Source: REEB76 sp963774895
GTDB taxonomy: Bacteria; Pseudomonadota; Gammaproteobacteria; Natronospirales; REEB76
Reading direction: 5' to 3'
Length of the DNA stretch: 64,000 nt
Assembly (NCBI GenBank): GCA_963774895.1
Contig: CAVZGN010000002.1
Span: 186,001-250,000, forward strand
Part shown: positions 25,030 through 34,378 of the stretch, piece after piece
How the letters are laid out: every line of letters begins with the position of its first letter
Numbering within the stretch: the first letter of the stretch is position 1
The notes under the pieces: generated by a model
Database searches by the model: none
What the model was told of the DNA's origin: nothing
What the model saw: the letters and a program-made list of their open reading frames with translations, nothing else
Position numbers and translations under genes: made by a program

Positions 25030-25737
25030 CTATTGCATATCAAACAACAGCACTTCACCTGCGGGTGCGCCGCTGACGCTGATGGATGCAGGGCCGATAA
25101 ACACTGCACCATCGCCTGCACTTAAAGGTCTGACATTGATGTTGACGGCACCACGCGACACCTGCAACCAAGCACGACGTCCTTGCTGTAATTGGTAAGA
25201 AATTGTCTCTTGGTCCACGCGTGTGGCTAACAGCATCAGATCCTGATGGATAGTCACCAGTCCGACAACATTCTCAGCGGCCGCAAGTTTCAGCCAGCGA
25301 CCGGTCATGTCTTCAGGTTTGAAACTGCGCTGTTCATAACCGGGAGGCAGGCCGCGCCGTTCCGGGATGATCCAGATCTGCAGGAAATGCACCATCTCGT
25401 TCTGCGAGGCGTTGTACTCGCTGTGGGTGATGCCGGTGCCGGCGCTCATGCGTTGTATCTCTCCGGGACGGATCACTGAACCGGTACCGAGGCTGTCCTT
25501 ATGCTGCAAGGCGCCTTCCAGCACGTAACTGATGATGTCCATGTCGCTGTGGCTGTGGGGTGCAAACCCGCCGCCGGGTGACACTCGGTCGTCGTTGATG
25601 ACCCGCAGCGCGCCGAACCCCATGTAACGCGGATCCTGATACTCACCGAATGAAAAGGTATGCCAGCTGTCCAGCCAGTCGCGGCGGCTGCGGCCGCGTT
25701 CCGCCGCAGGCCGGATGATCATGCTGTCAGTTTGCAT
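25030..25737 (-). CDS. Pirin-family protein (YhhW-like)
   Basis: 235-residue bicupin of the pirin family. The N-terminal cupin carries the metal-binding set in FAPHSHSDMDIISYVLEG and a later GTGITHSEYN, giving the usual three His and one Glu. The opening RPAAERGRSRRDWLDSWHTFSFG is the family signature. E. coli YhhW is a quercetinase in vitro; natural substrates are unknown. ATG 25737 is preceded by a GGAGGTAGC-like site. It is a monocistronic gene with a long spacer upstream. Confidence 0.93.
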   Translation of the reverse strand: MQTDSMIIRPAAERGRSRRDWLDSWHTFSFGEYQDPRYMGFGALRVINDDRVSPGGGFAPHSHSDMDIISYVLEGALQHKDSLGTGSVIRPGEIQRMSAGTGITHSEYNASQNEMVHFLQIWIIPERRGLPPGYEQRSFKPEDMTGRWLKLAAAENVVGLVTIHQDLMLLATRVDQETISYQLQQGRRAWLQVSRGAVNINVRPLSAGDGAVFIGPASISVSGAPAGEVLLFDMQ

Positions 25738-25845
25738 TGGCTACCTCCACAGATAGTAGTTCTTCGATCGGCAGTAACTAGCAGCGTGCGATATTGCATC
25801 AATGTAATACAGGGAACTCTGATTTATTTCTCATCTTAATGATTT

Positions 25846-25967
25846 CGTCATTCCGGCGCGACCGCCATGGATGGCGGAAGTCCCGAAAATGCAGGAGTAC
25901 AACTGGGAATAGCCGGAATCCAGAAAAATCATTCACTTACCGGATGCCGGCCTTCGCCGGCATGACG
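25846..25967. repeat. 122-base intergenic repeat with inverted ends
   Basis: The ends CGTCATTCCGGCG and CGCCGGCATGACG are inverted copies with one difference, and the inside has further short hairpins (GGCCTTCGCCGG, GCCGGAATCCAG). This is the layout of a dispersed intergenic repeat of the CGTCATTCC...GGAATGACG type common in proteobacteria. It has no coding capacity. Confidence 0.7.
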
Positions 25968-26008
25968 CAAAATGAAATTGGTCAGAAGCTCTACAACTTT
26001 GTAAGCGA

Positions 26009-28174
26009 CTATTGTGCACGATCGGCTGCTAATGCCGACGTCACCAATCGGGCCATTAGTCTTTCCTTCAATGAAGCCGGTTGATCCAATCCCATACGCT
26101 TGAGATAAGGCATGAACATCTGTCGCTGCTGTGGCTTCAGCATATCCAGCCCGATGCCCAGCTTGCCGGACACAGTCTCACTGCGATTCTTCAGGTCAGT
26201 GAGGGCCTTGCCCAGCACCAGTTCTTCGGGCATGAACTCGTGGCCGAAGGGAAAATCCGGAAACAGTCCGGCGCTGCGGAAAGGCCTGAGCCCTGCCTGC
26301 AACTTTTCCGGCAGGTTCTCGCGGAAGGCATCCGGGATGCGGTAGTCCTGCATAATCTTACCGGCGCGTTTTGCGGCTTCGAGTAATTGTCCCTGGTAAC
26401 GCGAATCGCTGATATTGAGCAGCGCCGCGATCACTTCCCAATCCTGCTTGCCGCGCAGGTCGGCGATACCGTATTCGGTGACCACCAGGTCGCGCAGGTG
26501 CCGCGGGATGGTGCATTGCGCGTAGTCCCACAGGATGTTCGACTCTAGCCGGCCATGTGCGTCGTGGGTACTCTTGAGCATGATGATCGAGCGGCCCTGT
26601 CTTAAGGCGTGTGCCATGGCCACGAAGTTATACTGGCCGCCCACGCCACTTACCACCTGGCCGCTGGCCAGGGTGTCGGAAGCGACGGCGCCCAGCAGCG
26701 TCATCTTCATGCAGATATTGAGAAAGCGCGCCTGTCGGTGCTGGCGCTGCTCCAGTTCCACGTCGCTGAAGATCTCGTTGACCTTGGAGACAGCGGTCAT
26801 GGCGAACAGTCTTCGCTCCGGTTCCGGCATGCTGCGCAATTCTTCATAGAACCAGTTGGAGCCCAGGAAGAAGGCGCCGTGCAGCAATACACCGTTCGCG
26901 AGCTTCGCGCCCAACGCGTCGTGCACGATGCGTTCGAAGATCGTCCGGTCCTGCAGATCCGGCCACAAGCGTGTGCCGTCCGGCAGGACCAGTCGGTCTG
27001 TTTCGAAACGCACATCCGGCCGCAGGATGCCGAAATGCCGCAGGAAGGTGACATCTTCGGCGCTCAGGGGCGAGTGGATGGCGCCGGCGGCGAGCAATGC
27101 GGTGAGCGTCTCGGCGCCGATGCCCTCGGAAATTTTGCCGTCGTTCAGCAGTTTCTGCAGCAGCTCATGGTCGAACACGCGGCGCTTGAGGATGCCGCTG
27201 CGATACAGGTGCAGCAGCCCGTCGCTGAACATCTCGCTGCCGGCGTATAGGCCGGTGATGAATGCCTCCAGCCCACCCAACCGCTGGACGACCTCACCGA
27301 ATTTCTGCTGGATGCCGAGGGCCTCGATCACCTGCCGGTAACGGCTGTTGTCTGCATGCCGCAGTTGCGTGGCATACACAAAGGCATCGCCCAGGGAACC
27401 GATGCCTACTTGCAGGGTGCCGCCATCTCTGATGAGCGTGCTGGCGTACACACCGATCATGTGCTCGACCGGATCGATGGCCAGAGCCGGCACGCCGAAA
27501 AGATGGTGGGCGTAGGCCGGGTTGTCCACCAGCAGGTTGAAGAATTCCGGCTGCACTTCGGCATCCCCCGGCATGAACGGCAGCTGGTTGTTCACCAGGC
27601 CCACGATGGCGTTCCTGCGGCCGGCTTTTTCCGCGGCCCGCATCGGCGGCTGGATATCGAGGGTCAGGTCCGGATTGCCGGACAGGCTGTAACGGATGTA
27701 CCCGTTGCGCGCCTGACTGGCAACCATCTGCAGGATCACGTTTACGCCCGCGGCCAGCATGTCGCGCACTACGTGCGTGTAATTGCTGCTGACGTAATGC
27801 TGCTGGGCGTGGGCATTGCGCAGCAGCCCGCCGGATTTGAAATAGAACTCCGAGATCTGGATGTTGGCAGGCAGTGTGCCGGTATGTAGCGCCCGCATGT
27901 ACTCCAGTTCCGGATAGTCGCCGAACACCCGATCTGCAAACGGTTTCAGGAAGCGCCGTTCCAAATCGCTTTTGCCCAGCGGCCGCTCCAGGGACAGGGC
28001 CGTCATGATCGTCAGATGCAGAGAAGGATCTCGGGCGACGCGCCGGTAGAGCGCATTCACCAGATGGTTGGGTTTGCCGATGCCCAGCGGCGTGCCCACC
28101 ACCAGGCGCTGGCCGACGCGCTCGATGATCGCCTGTACGCAGCTGTCGAGATCACCCAGGATGGGCGGTTGCAT
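26009..28174 (-). CDS. Acetyl-CoA hydrolase/transferase-family protein
   Basis: 721-residue protein whose N-terminal 400 residues and C-terminal part resemble the acetyl-CoA hydrolase / 4-hydroxybutyrate CoA-transferase family, but with a long insertion, giving a larger protein than the usual 430-500. GIGSLGDAFVYA marks the CoA-binding fold and VVSGVGGQYNFVAMAHAL with VTEYGIADLRGK is the C-terminal domain signature; the active-site Glu would be in VTEYG or nearby. ATG 28174 has GGAG five bases upstream; a frame extension to 28225 has none. It probably moves CoA between short-chain acids, substrate unknown. Confidence 0.85.
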   Translation of the reverse strand: MQPPILGDLDSCVQAIIERVGQRLVVGTPLGIGKPNHLVNALYRRVARDPSLHLTIMTALSLERPLGKSDLERRFLKPFADRVFGDYPELEYMRALHTGTLPANIQISEFYFKSGGLLRNAHAQQHYVSSNYTHVVRDMLAAGVNVILQMVASQARNGYIRYSLSGNPDLTLDIQPPMRAAEKAGRRNAIVGLVNNQLPFMPGDAEVQPEFFNLLVDNPAYAHHLFGVPALAIDPVEHMIGVYASTLIRDGGTLQVGIGSLGDAFVYATQLRHADNSRYRQVIEALGIQQKFGEVVQRLGGLEAFITGLYAGSEMFSDGLLHLYRSGILKRRVFDHELLQKLLNDGKISEGIGAETLTALLAAGAIHSPLSAEDVTFLRHFGILRPDVRFETDRLVLPDGTRLWPDLQDRTIFERIVHDALGAKLANGVLLHGAFFLGSNWFYEELRSMPEPERRLFAMTAVSKVNEIFSDVELEQRQHRQARFLNICMKMTLLGAVASDTLASGQVVSGVGGQYNFVAMAHALRQGRSIIMLKSTHDAHGRLESNILWDYAQCTIPRHLRDLVVTEYGIADLRGKQDWEVIAALLNISDSRYQGQLLEAAKRAGKIMQDYRIPDAFRENLPEKLQAGLRPFRSAGLFPDFPFGHEFMPEELVLGKALTDLKNRSETVSGKLGIGLDMLKPQQRQMFMPYLKRMGLDQPASLKERLMARLVTSALAADRAQ

Positions 28175-28232
28175 GTAGGCTCCACAAAAAACGACTCCGC
28201 CGGTAAGCGGAGTGCATGTTAGCACTAGCGCT

Positions 28233-30737
28233 TCAGTTGGCCGGGGCGGGGGCCGGCGGATCTACGTAGGTGTTGAACAGTTTCCAGATGCGCCGGTACT
28301 CGTCCAGCCACGAAGACGGCGACTTGAAGTCGTGGTGTTCGGTCGGATAGAACATCACTTCGAAGTTGGGGTTACGCAGCTCGATGAGTTTCTGCACCAT
28401 ATGCACCGTGTCCAGGAAGAACACGTTGTCGTCCTGCATGCCCTGCAGGATCAGCAGATGATTCTGCAACTGGCCGGCGTAATTGATGGGCGAACTGTCG
28501 TAATAGGCCTTGGGATCCACGTTGGGACGGTTGAGGATGTCGCTGGTATAGAAGTCATTGTAATCCGCCCAGTCGCCCACCGGCCGCAAGGCCGCGCCGG
28601 CAGCGAACAGTTGCGGACGGCGGAACATCATCATGTAGGTCATGAAGCCGCCGTAGGAACCGCCCCACACACCCAGGTGCTTGGCGTCCACGTGCCGGTC
28701 ATGCTCCAGCCAGTGCACGCCGTCCTCGATGTCCTGGACTTCCGCATGACCCATGTTCCGGTAGATGGCCGTGCGCCAGTCGCGACCGTAACCGGCGGAG
28801 CCGCGATAATCCATGTCCAGCACCAGATAGCCATGCTGGGTCAGGAAAGTGCTGAACATCATCTCGTGGAAATAATACGACCAGCCCTGGTGCGCGTTCT
28901 GCAAATAACCGGCGCCGTGGATAAACACCACCGCCGGCCAGGATTTCGTTGCGGTGTAATCGGCAGGTACATACAGGCGTGCATAGATGGGTTGTTTCAC
29001 ACCGGTCTGCGATGAAGCGATCTGCACGATCTGCGGCTTCACCCAGTGGCTGGAGGTGAAGGCACTGGTCACCGTGTGGGTGATGCGCTTGGCCTTGCCG
29101 CCGGGACGCGCCTCCACCACATAGACTTCCGGCGGCCGCAGGCTGCTGGAGTGATACACCAGCAGCCTGGACTCATCAGGTGACAACGCATAATCCATGC
29201 CGCCTTCCTCGAGCGCGGGCTGCGGACCGTTCATGCCGCCCAGATGGGTGACCGCCTGCAGCACGCCCGTGTGGATATCAATGCGGTAGATCTCATAAAT
29301 ACCGGGTGCCCGCTGGTTGCCCACGGCATAGAAATAACGGTCATCACGTGTCAGCAGCGGAGCGGAGATCTCGAAGCTGCCGCGGGTCAGCTGGCGTGCA
29401 TCCTGGGCGCGCGGGTCTTTCACATACAGCTGCGAGTAACCGCTGGATTCGGACAGGTACCAGAGGGTGTGATTGTCGTGCAGCCAGCCGAACTCATTGA
29501 AATCCCAGTTGATCCAAGCCAGATCCGTGAGCCGGTTTTGCGTGGCCAGGGTCTGCTTGCCGAAATCCAGCGTGGCGATCCAGCGGTCCTTGTTGTCGTT
29601 GGCGCGGAATTCCAGCGCCAGTTGCTTGCCGTTGTCGCTCCATTCCAGGCCCCACACCGATACCGGCCGGATCGCCGGTGCCTGTACCGATGCCTCCGCG
29701 GTCTTGCGTTCCATGCCGTGCTGCACGTCCCACTCCACCGCGGATTTGCGCAGCTCGGCCAGCGGATCGTCTTTGATGCCGGGCAGCTGGCCCAGGTCCA
29801 ACGGAAAGGATGTGTGTGTTTTGAGATCCAACAGCAGCACATTCTGGGGCGCTGGCGGGTTCAAACCCACGTAGCTGTGGCGTTTGAGCATCTCTATGTA
29901 GCCGGAAGCGGTGATCCATTCGGGCATGATGCCGGGCGCGCCCTTGGCGTAATCCTTGAGTGCGGTCACCAGCACCAGCCAATGCCCATCCGGGGAAAGT
30001 GAGCTGTGGGTGATAGTGAGCTTGTTACCCAAATACCAGGGCGCGGGTACCCGCGTGGTGTCGGCGCTGGCCTGCGACGCTTGCTGCTGGAGCATGGCAT
30101 GGGTGTCGGCCTGCTGCTTGCTCAGAAAGTCGAACAGCCGCGGCTGTTCTGCCTGCAGATAATTCTGCGGCGGCTTGCTCTTGGCGGGATCATCTGCGAG
30201 GCGCACATCCGCCGCCAGCGACAGCAAGCCGCTGCGCAGATCATAAAGATAGATGTCGTTGCCCTGGTGCCACTGCACGTGCACGCCGTCCGACATGAAG
30301 CTGGGATCGCTCTTGGGCGTGGTGTCGCGCGTCAGCTGCCGCAGCACACCGCTGGTGAGTGCGCGCACGAACACATTGTTGTCGCGTTCGAACACCTTGA
30401 AGGTATGTTCGGTATTGAAATTGTCGCCGGGCGCCGAGACCCGCCCCAGCTCGCTGTCGGCCACCTTATACACCGCGCCGGTAATGATGTTGGCTGCGTA
30501 CAAATCGCGCAGCGTGCTGTCGTTGCGTTTCTGCCAGTAATAGATGTGGCGGCTGTCATAGCCCCAGTAGGCGTGCTCCGGCGGATTCCCGATCCAGTCC
30601 GGGTTGGCCATGATCTGTTCGAGCGTGACGCCGCTGGCGTTGGGCGCGAGTTGCATGCCAGACGTTGCCGAATCCGCCAGCAATGCCGGCGAGATCAACA
30701 GCATGCCAAGCAACAGGAATGCGATGCGTTGCAGCAA
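28233..30737 (-). CDS. S9-family prolyl oligopeptidase-like serine peptidase, exported
   Basis: 834-residue peptidase with a signal peptide (IAFLLLGMLLISPALLA). An N-terminal beta-propeller of about 550 residues is followed by an alpha/beta hydrolase domain with the nucleophile Ser694 in WGGSYGGF, an acid in GMQDDNVF (near 769) and His in YPTEHHDF (near 801). This is the dipeptidyl-peptidase IV type of S9 layout. The start is a TTG at 30737 with AAGG about eight bases upstream; no ATG fits before the signal. It is probably periplasmic and trims peptides, and may be in one transcript with the PLP enzyme upstream. Confidence 0.92.
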   Translation of the reverse strand: MLQRIAFLLLGMLLISPALLADSATSGMQLAPNASGVTLEQIMANPDWIGNPPEHAYWGYDSRHIYYWQKRNDSTLRDLYAANIITGAVYKVADSELGRVSAPGDNFNTEHTFKVFERDNNVFVRALTSGVLRQLTRDTTPKSDPSFMSDGVHVQWHQGNDIYLYDLRSGLLSLAADVRLADDPAKSKPPQNYLQAEQPRLFDFLSKQQADTHAMLQQQASQASADTTRVPAPWYLGNKLTITHSSLSPDGHWLVLVTALKDYAKGAPGIMPEWITASGYIEMLKRHSYVGLNPPAPQNVLLLDLKTHTSFPLDLGQLPGIKDDPLAELRKSAVEWDVQHGMERKTAEASVQAPAIRPVSVWGLEWSDNGKQLALEFRANDNKDRWIATLDFGKQTLATQNRLTDLAWINWDFNEFGWLHDNHTLWYLSESSGYSQLYVKDPRAQDARQLTRGSFEISAPLLTRDDRYFYAVGNQRAPGIYEIYRIDIHTGVLQAVTHLGGMNGPQPALEEGGMDYALSPDESRLLVYHSSSLRPPEVYVVEARPGGKAKRITHTVTSAFTSSHWVKPQIVQIASSQTGVKQPIYARLYVPADYTATKSWPAVVFIHGAGYLQNAHQGWSYYFHEMMFSTFLTQHGYLVLDMDYRGSAGYGRDWRTAIYRNMGHAEVQDIEDGVHWLEHDRHVDAKHLGVWGGSYGGFMTYMMMFRRPQLFAAGAALRPVGDWADYNDFYTSDILNRPNVDPKAYYDSSPINYAGQLQNHLLILQGMQDDNVFFLDTVHMVQKLIELRNPNFEVMFYPTEHHDFKSPSSWLDEYRRIWKLFNTYVDPPAPAPAN

Positions 30738-30764
30738 AAGGTTACCTTCGCAAGGTTGCGGTCA

Positions 30765-31904
30765 CTAAAGCGCAGCCAATGTCTGATCCAGATCGGCGAT
30801 CAGATCGTCGGCGTGTTCCACGCCCACGGACACGCGCACCAGATTGGCCGGGGTCCGGGTTTCGGGGCCTTCCATGGAAGCACGATGTTCGATCAGGCTC
30901 TCGACGCCACCAAGGCTGGTGGCACGGGTAAATAGCTTCACATTGGCGACACAGCGCATGGCTGCAGCCTGACCACCGCGCAAAGTGAAGGATAGCATGG
31001 CGCCGAATGCGCGCATCTGCCGGCCGGCGAGCGCATGGCCGGGATGAGATTCCAGGCCGGGGTAGAACACCTGCTGCACGGCTTGTTGTCCGGCCAAAAA
31101 TCTGGCGATGCGCAAGGCATTGTCCGCCTGCGCGCGTACCCGCAGATGCAGAGTGGCGGCACCGCGCAGTATCAACCAGCAGTCAAACGGCGAGGGCACG
31201 GCACCGGCTTCCGATTGCAGCAGCCGCAGACGTTCGCTGAAAGCATTACGGGTGCGCACCATGATGGCACCACCCGCTACGTCGCTGTGTCCGCCCAGAT
31301 ATTTGGTGGCACTGTGCATGATCAGGTCCATGCCGTGATCGAAAGGCCGCTGCAATATCGGCGTGGCGAAGGTGTTATCGCAGACCGTGAGCGCCTTTGC
31401 CTGGCGTGCGATCTCGGCGATGGCGTCCAGGTCGGTGATATGCAGCAGCGGGTTGGATGGTGTCTCAACCCAGATCAATTTAGTCGCAGGCGTGAGCGCC
31501 TGGCGGACCGTATGCGCATCCACCGTATCCACGAAACTCACCAGCAACTGCCAGGGCCGCAATACCTCCCGCAGCAGGCGTTGAATCCCATGGTAGGCAT
31601 CCTGGCTGCAGATCACATGGTCGCCGGGCCTGAGCGCCTGGAATACCGTCATGGCCGCGGCCACCCCCGAGGAAAACGCCAGCGCTTCGCTGCCGCCCTC
31701 GAGTGTCGCCAGACAAGTCTCCAGTTGCGTGCGGTTGGGGTTGGCGGCACGCGTATAACTGAAGCCCTTGGGATAGCTGCCGTCGGGCTGGCGCTCGAAG
31801 GTGGTGGACAGATGGATCGGCGGGCTGATAGCCGCGGTAGCGGCGTCCGGCGTATGCCCGGCGTGCACGCAGGCGGTTTCAATATTGGCGGCGGATTTTT
31901 GCAT
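30765..31904 (-). CDS. Cys/Met metabolism PLP-dependent enzyme (cystathionine gamma-synthase/lyase type)
   Basis: 379-residue fold-type I PLP enzyme. The PLP lysine is in HSATKYLGGHSDV, the cofactor-phosphate region is FSSGVAAAMTVFQAL, and VWVETPSNP-like VETPSNPLLHITD holds the ring-stacking and Asp residues. The GVESLIEHRASM block near the C-terminus is typical of cystathionine gamma-synthase/lyase and methionine gamma-lyase. Sequence alone does not separate these activities. ATG 31904 has GGGAG about eight bases upstream. The S9 peptidase starts 27 bases after its stop. Confidence 0.9.
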   Translation of the reverse strand: MQKSAANIETACVHAGHTPDAATAAISPPIHLSTTFERQPDGSYPKGFSYTRAANPNRTQLETCLATLEGGSEALAFSSGVAAAMTVFQALRPGDHVICSQDAYHGIQRLLREVLRPWQLLVSFVDTVDAHTVRQALTPATKLIWVETPSNPLLHITDLDAIAEIARQAKALTVCDNTFATPILQRPFDHGMDLIMHSATKYLGGHSDVAGGAIMVRTRNAFSERLRLLQSEAGAVPSPFDCWLILRGAATLHLRVRAQADNALRIARFLAGQQAVQQVFYPGLESHPGHALAGRQMRAFGAMLSFTLRGGQAAAMRCVANVKLFTRATSLGGVESLIEHRASMEGPETRTPANLVRVSVGVEHADDLIADLDQTLAAL

Positions 31905-31998
31905 GCGGGCGGCTCCCAGAATCGCTGGGTGCATGATGCCACACAGGCCACCTGTTTTTGGACGGGCGGCTATGCAGCACGGCGATTGTTCGAGCGCA

Positions 31999-32955
31999 TC
32001 AGTGCTGCAGGCGATCCTGCCATACGGCCAGTCCCTGGGCGTTCAGTTCCACATCCATTTCCAGCCAGGTATCCACGGTCTTCTGGTCCAGCGTGCAGCC
32101 GTGTGCGCGCACTCGTTGCACCAGATACCTATACATGGAGCTGCGTATGCAGGCGCAGCGCTGCTCGCCGCGGTTGGCGCAGTCACGGGCTATGTCCACA
32201 AACCGGTCGAGATGCGCGTGCATGTCATTCGCAAGGCGCTGCACATCGGTGACACGGCTGTAATGGGTCAGGAAACAGGCCTGCGGTTCGAAACCCATGA
32301 TGCGGTCCAGCGAGGCATGCGCCTGCTGCGGATCGAAATGTGTGGGCGTGGTGGCCGGAAAAATGAATGCGCCTTTATCAGTATCGAATATCCGGTAAGA
32401 GATGCCGAAGCTGTCGCCAGTGAACATGTTGTGGCTGTCCCGGTCCAGAATGCAGTAATGATGCAGCGCATGGCCGGGAGTGTGGATGCAAAGCAGCTCA
32501 CTGCCGTTGAGTTTGAAGCGCGCGTAGTCCGGGACCTCAACGATGCGCTGCGCTAGGATAGGCGCGATCTCGCCGTAGAGTTCCGCGAATTTCTGTTCTC
32601 CATATACGAGCTTGGTGCCAGCGATGAGTTTATCGGGATTGGCCAGATGCGCGGCGCCGCGCGGATGCACCAGGGCCTTGGCATTGGGCAGATGTTTCAG
32701 CAGTTCGCTGGCGCCGCCCGCATGGTCCAGGTGCACGTGGGTCAGAAATACATAATCCACATCGCCGGGATCCAAGTTCTTTGCTTGTAGGGCCGATAGC
32801 ACCCGGGGTACAGAATGATTCACACCTACATCCACGAAAGCCGCGCGACCACCGCGCACCAGCAGGTGACTGGCGTCCAGCAACGGACGCACATAGTCCG
32901 TGTCGATGGCGGTGATACCGTGGTCGAAATCCCTAAGGCCGGAAAGTGAATGCAT
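31999..32955 (-). CDS. MBL-fold metallo-hydrolase
   Basis: 318-residue metallo-beta-lactamase-fold hydrolase. The metal motif is THVHLDHAGG, with a further His in HTPGHALHHYC and an Asp in FTGDSFG. About 100 extra C-terminal residues rich in Cys and His (RGEQRCACIRSS) lie after the core; their role is unknown. ATG 32955 is chosen, with a TTG nine bases earlier as the alternative. rimO ends 30 bases upstream on the same strand, so it could be read through. Confidence 0.88.
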   Translation of the reverse strand: MHSLSGLRDFDHGITAIDTDYVRPLLDASHLLVRGGRAAFVDVGVNHSVPRVLSALQAKNLDPGDVDYVFLTHVHLDHAGGASELLKHLPNAKALVHPRGAAHLANPDKLIAGTKLVYGEQKFAELYGEIAPILAQRIVEVPDYARFKLNGSELLCIHTPGHALHHYCILDRDSHNMFTGDSFGISYRIFDTDKGAFIFPATTPTHFDPQQAHASLDRIMGFEPQACFLTHYSRVTDVQRLANDMHAHLDRFVDIARDCANRGEQRCACIRSSMYRYLVQRVRAHGCTLDQKTVDTWLEMDVELNAQGLAVWQDRLQH

Positions 32956-32984
32956 AACCTTCAATCCTGCTGTCCGGCTTCCAT

Positions 32985-34337
32985 TTACACCATCCGTTCG
33001 AGCGGCCGGGCAAGGAGATCATGGTGATCGCTGGCGATGACACGGACTTTCGCGAACTCGCCGGGCTTGAGCTGGGTCGCATTGGATATCTGCACCACGC
33101 CATCAACCTCCGGTGCATCGGCGAAGCTGCGCGCTATCGCCTGATCTTCACTCACACTATCGACCAGCACCATGAGTTCACGGCCAACGAACCGTTGCAA
33201 GCGTGCGGCGCTGATACCGGCCTGGGTTTCCATGAAGATCCGGCGGCGCTCCTCGGCCAGTTCCGCTGGCACCCAGTCGGACAAACGATTGGCATCGGCA
33301 CCCTCTACCGGTGAATAGCTGAAACAGCCGACCCGATCCAGCTGCGCTTCTTTGATGAAGGCCAGCAGCTCCGAAAAATCCTGCGCGGTTTCGCCGGGAA
33401 ATCCCACGATGAAAGTCGAACGGATGGTGAGATCCGGACAGTTAGCGCGCCACTCGCGGATGCGCTGCAGGGCTTTTTCACCGGCCGCCGGGCGGCGCAT
33501 GGCCTTGAGTATCCTGGCGCTGGCGTGTTGTAGGGGGATATCCAGGTACGGCAACAGCTTGCCGGCTGCCATCAATGGGATCACTTCGCTCACATGCGGA
33601 TACGGATAGACATAATGCAGCCGCACCCACACACCCAGTTCCCCGAGTGCCTGGCACAGGTCTGTCATGTGCGTACGGTAGTCATGTCCGCGCCAAACCG
33701 AACCTTGATATTTGATATCCACACCATAGGCGGAAGTATCCTGGGCCACCACCAACAGTTCTTTGACGCCGTCCTTCACCAGCTTCTCCGCTTCAAGAAG
33801 CACTTCACTGATTGGGCGGCTCACCAGCCGGCCACGCAGTTTCGGGATGATGCAGAAGCTGCATGCATGGTTGCAGCCTTCGGATATTTTCAGATAGGCG
33901 TAGTGGCGTGGCGTGAGCTTGATGCCGCTGGCGGGAATCAGATCGATATAAGGATTGCGCGCCGGCGGCGCCAGTTGCGCATGCACCGCGCGCATCACCG
34001 CTTCGTAGTCGTGCGGCCCGGTGATGGCCAGCACCTGCGGATGATGTTCGCGGATCAGGGCTGCGCGTTTGCCCAGGCAGCCGGTGACGATGACCTTGCC
34101 GTTCTCAGCCAGCGCTTCACCGATGGCCTCCAAGGATTCCTGCTGCGCGGCTTCGATGAAGCCGCAGGTGTTGACCACCACCAGCTCAGCTTCGCGGTAG
34201 CCGCCCACCACCTGGTAACCCTCCACCCGTAATTGTGTAAGGATGCGTTCGGAATCCACCATGGCTTTGGGACAGCCGAGACTCACGAAGCCCACTTTGG
34301 GCGCGCTCCGTATCAAGCGCTCTGATTCAACTGCCAT
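32985..34337 (-). CDS. rimO: Ribosomal protein S12 methylthiotransferase RimO
   Basis: 450-residue radical-SAM methylthiotransferase that modifies an aspartate of ribosomal protein S12. Domain order is UPF0004 (with Cys in LGCPKAMVDSE and NTCGF), radical SAM with the CNHACSFC motif for the SAM cluster, and a C-terminal TRAM domain from about 380. GFVSLGCPKAMVDSE is the RimO-specific start, not MiaB. Length is typical (441 in E. coli). It starts at ATG 34337. The same strand continues with the MBL gene. Confidence 0.95.
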   Translation of the reverse strand: MAVESERLIRSAPKVGFVSLGCPKAMVDSERILTQLRVEGYQVVGGYREAELVVVNTCGFIEAAQQESLEAIGEALAENGKVIVTGCLGKRAALIREHHPQVLAITGPHDYEAVMRAVHAQLAPPARNPYIDLIPASGIKLTPRHYAYLKISEGCNHACSFCIIPKLRGRLVSRPISEVLLEAEKLVKDGVKELLVVAQDTSAYGVDIKYQGSVWRGHDYRTHMTDLCQALGELGVWVRLHYVYPYPHVSEVIPLMAAGKLLPYLDIPLQHASARILKAMRRPAAGEKALQRIREWRANCPDLTIRSTFIVGFPGETAQDFSELLAFIKEAQLDRVGCFSYSPVEGADANRLSDWVPAELAEERRRIFMETQAGISAARLQRFVGRELMVLVDSVSEDQAIARSFADAPEVDGVVQISNATQLKPGEFAKVRVIASDHHDLLARPLERMV

Positions 34338-34378
34338 GGATCACCTGCGAATCGGATGGTTTATGCGACGTGGCAGTT

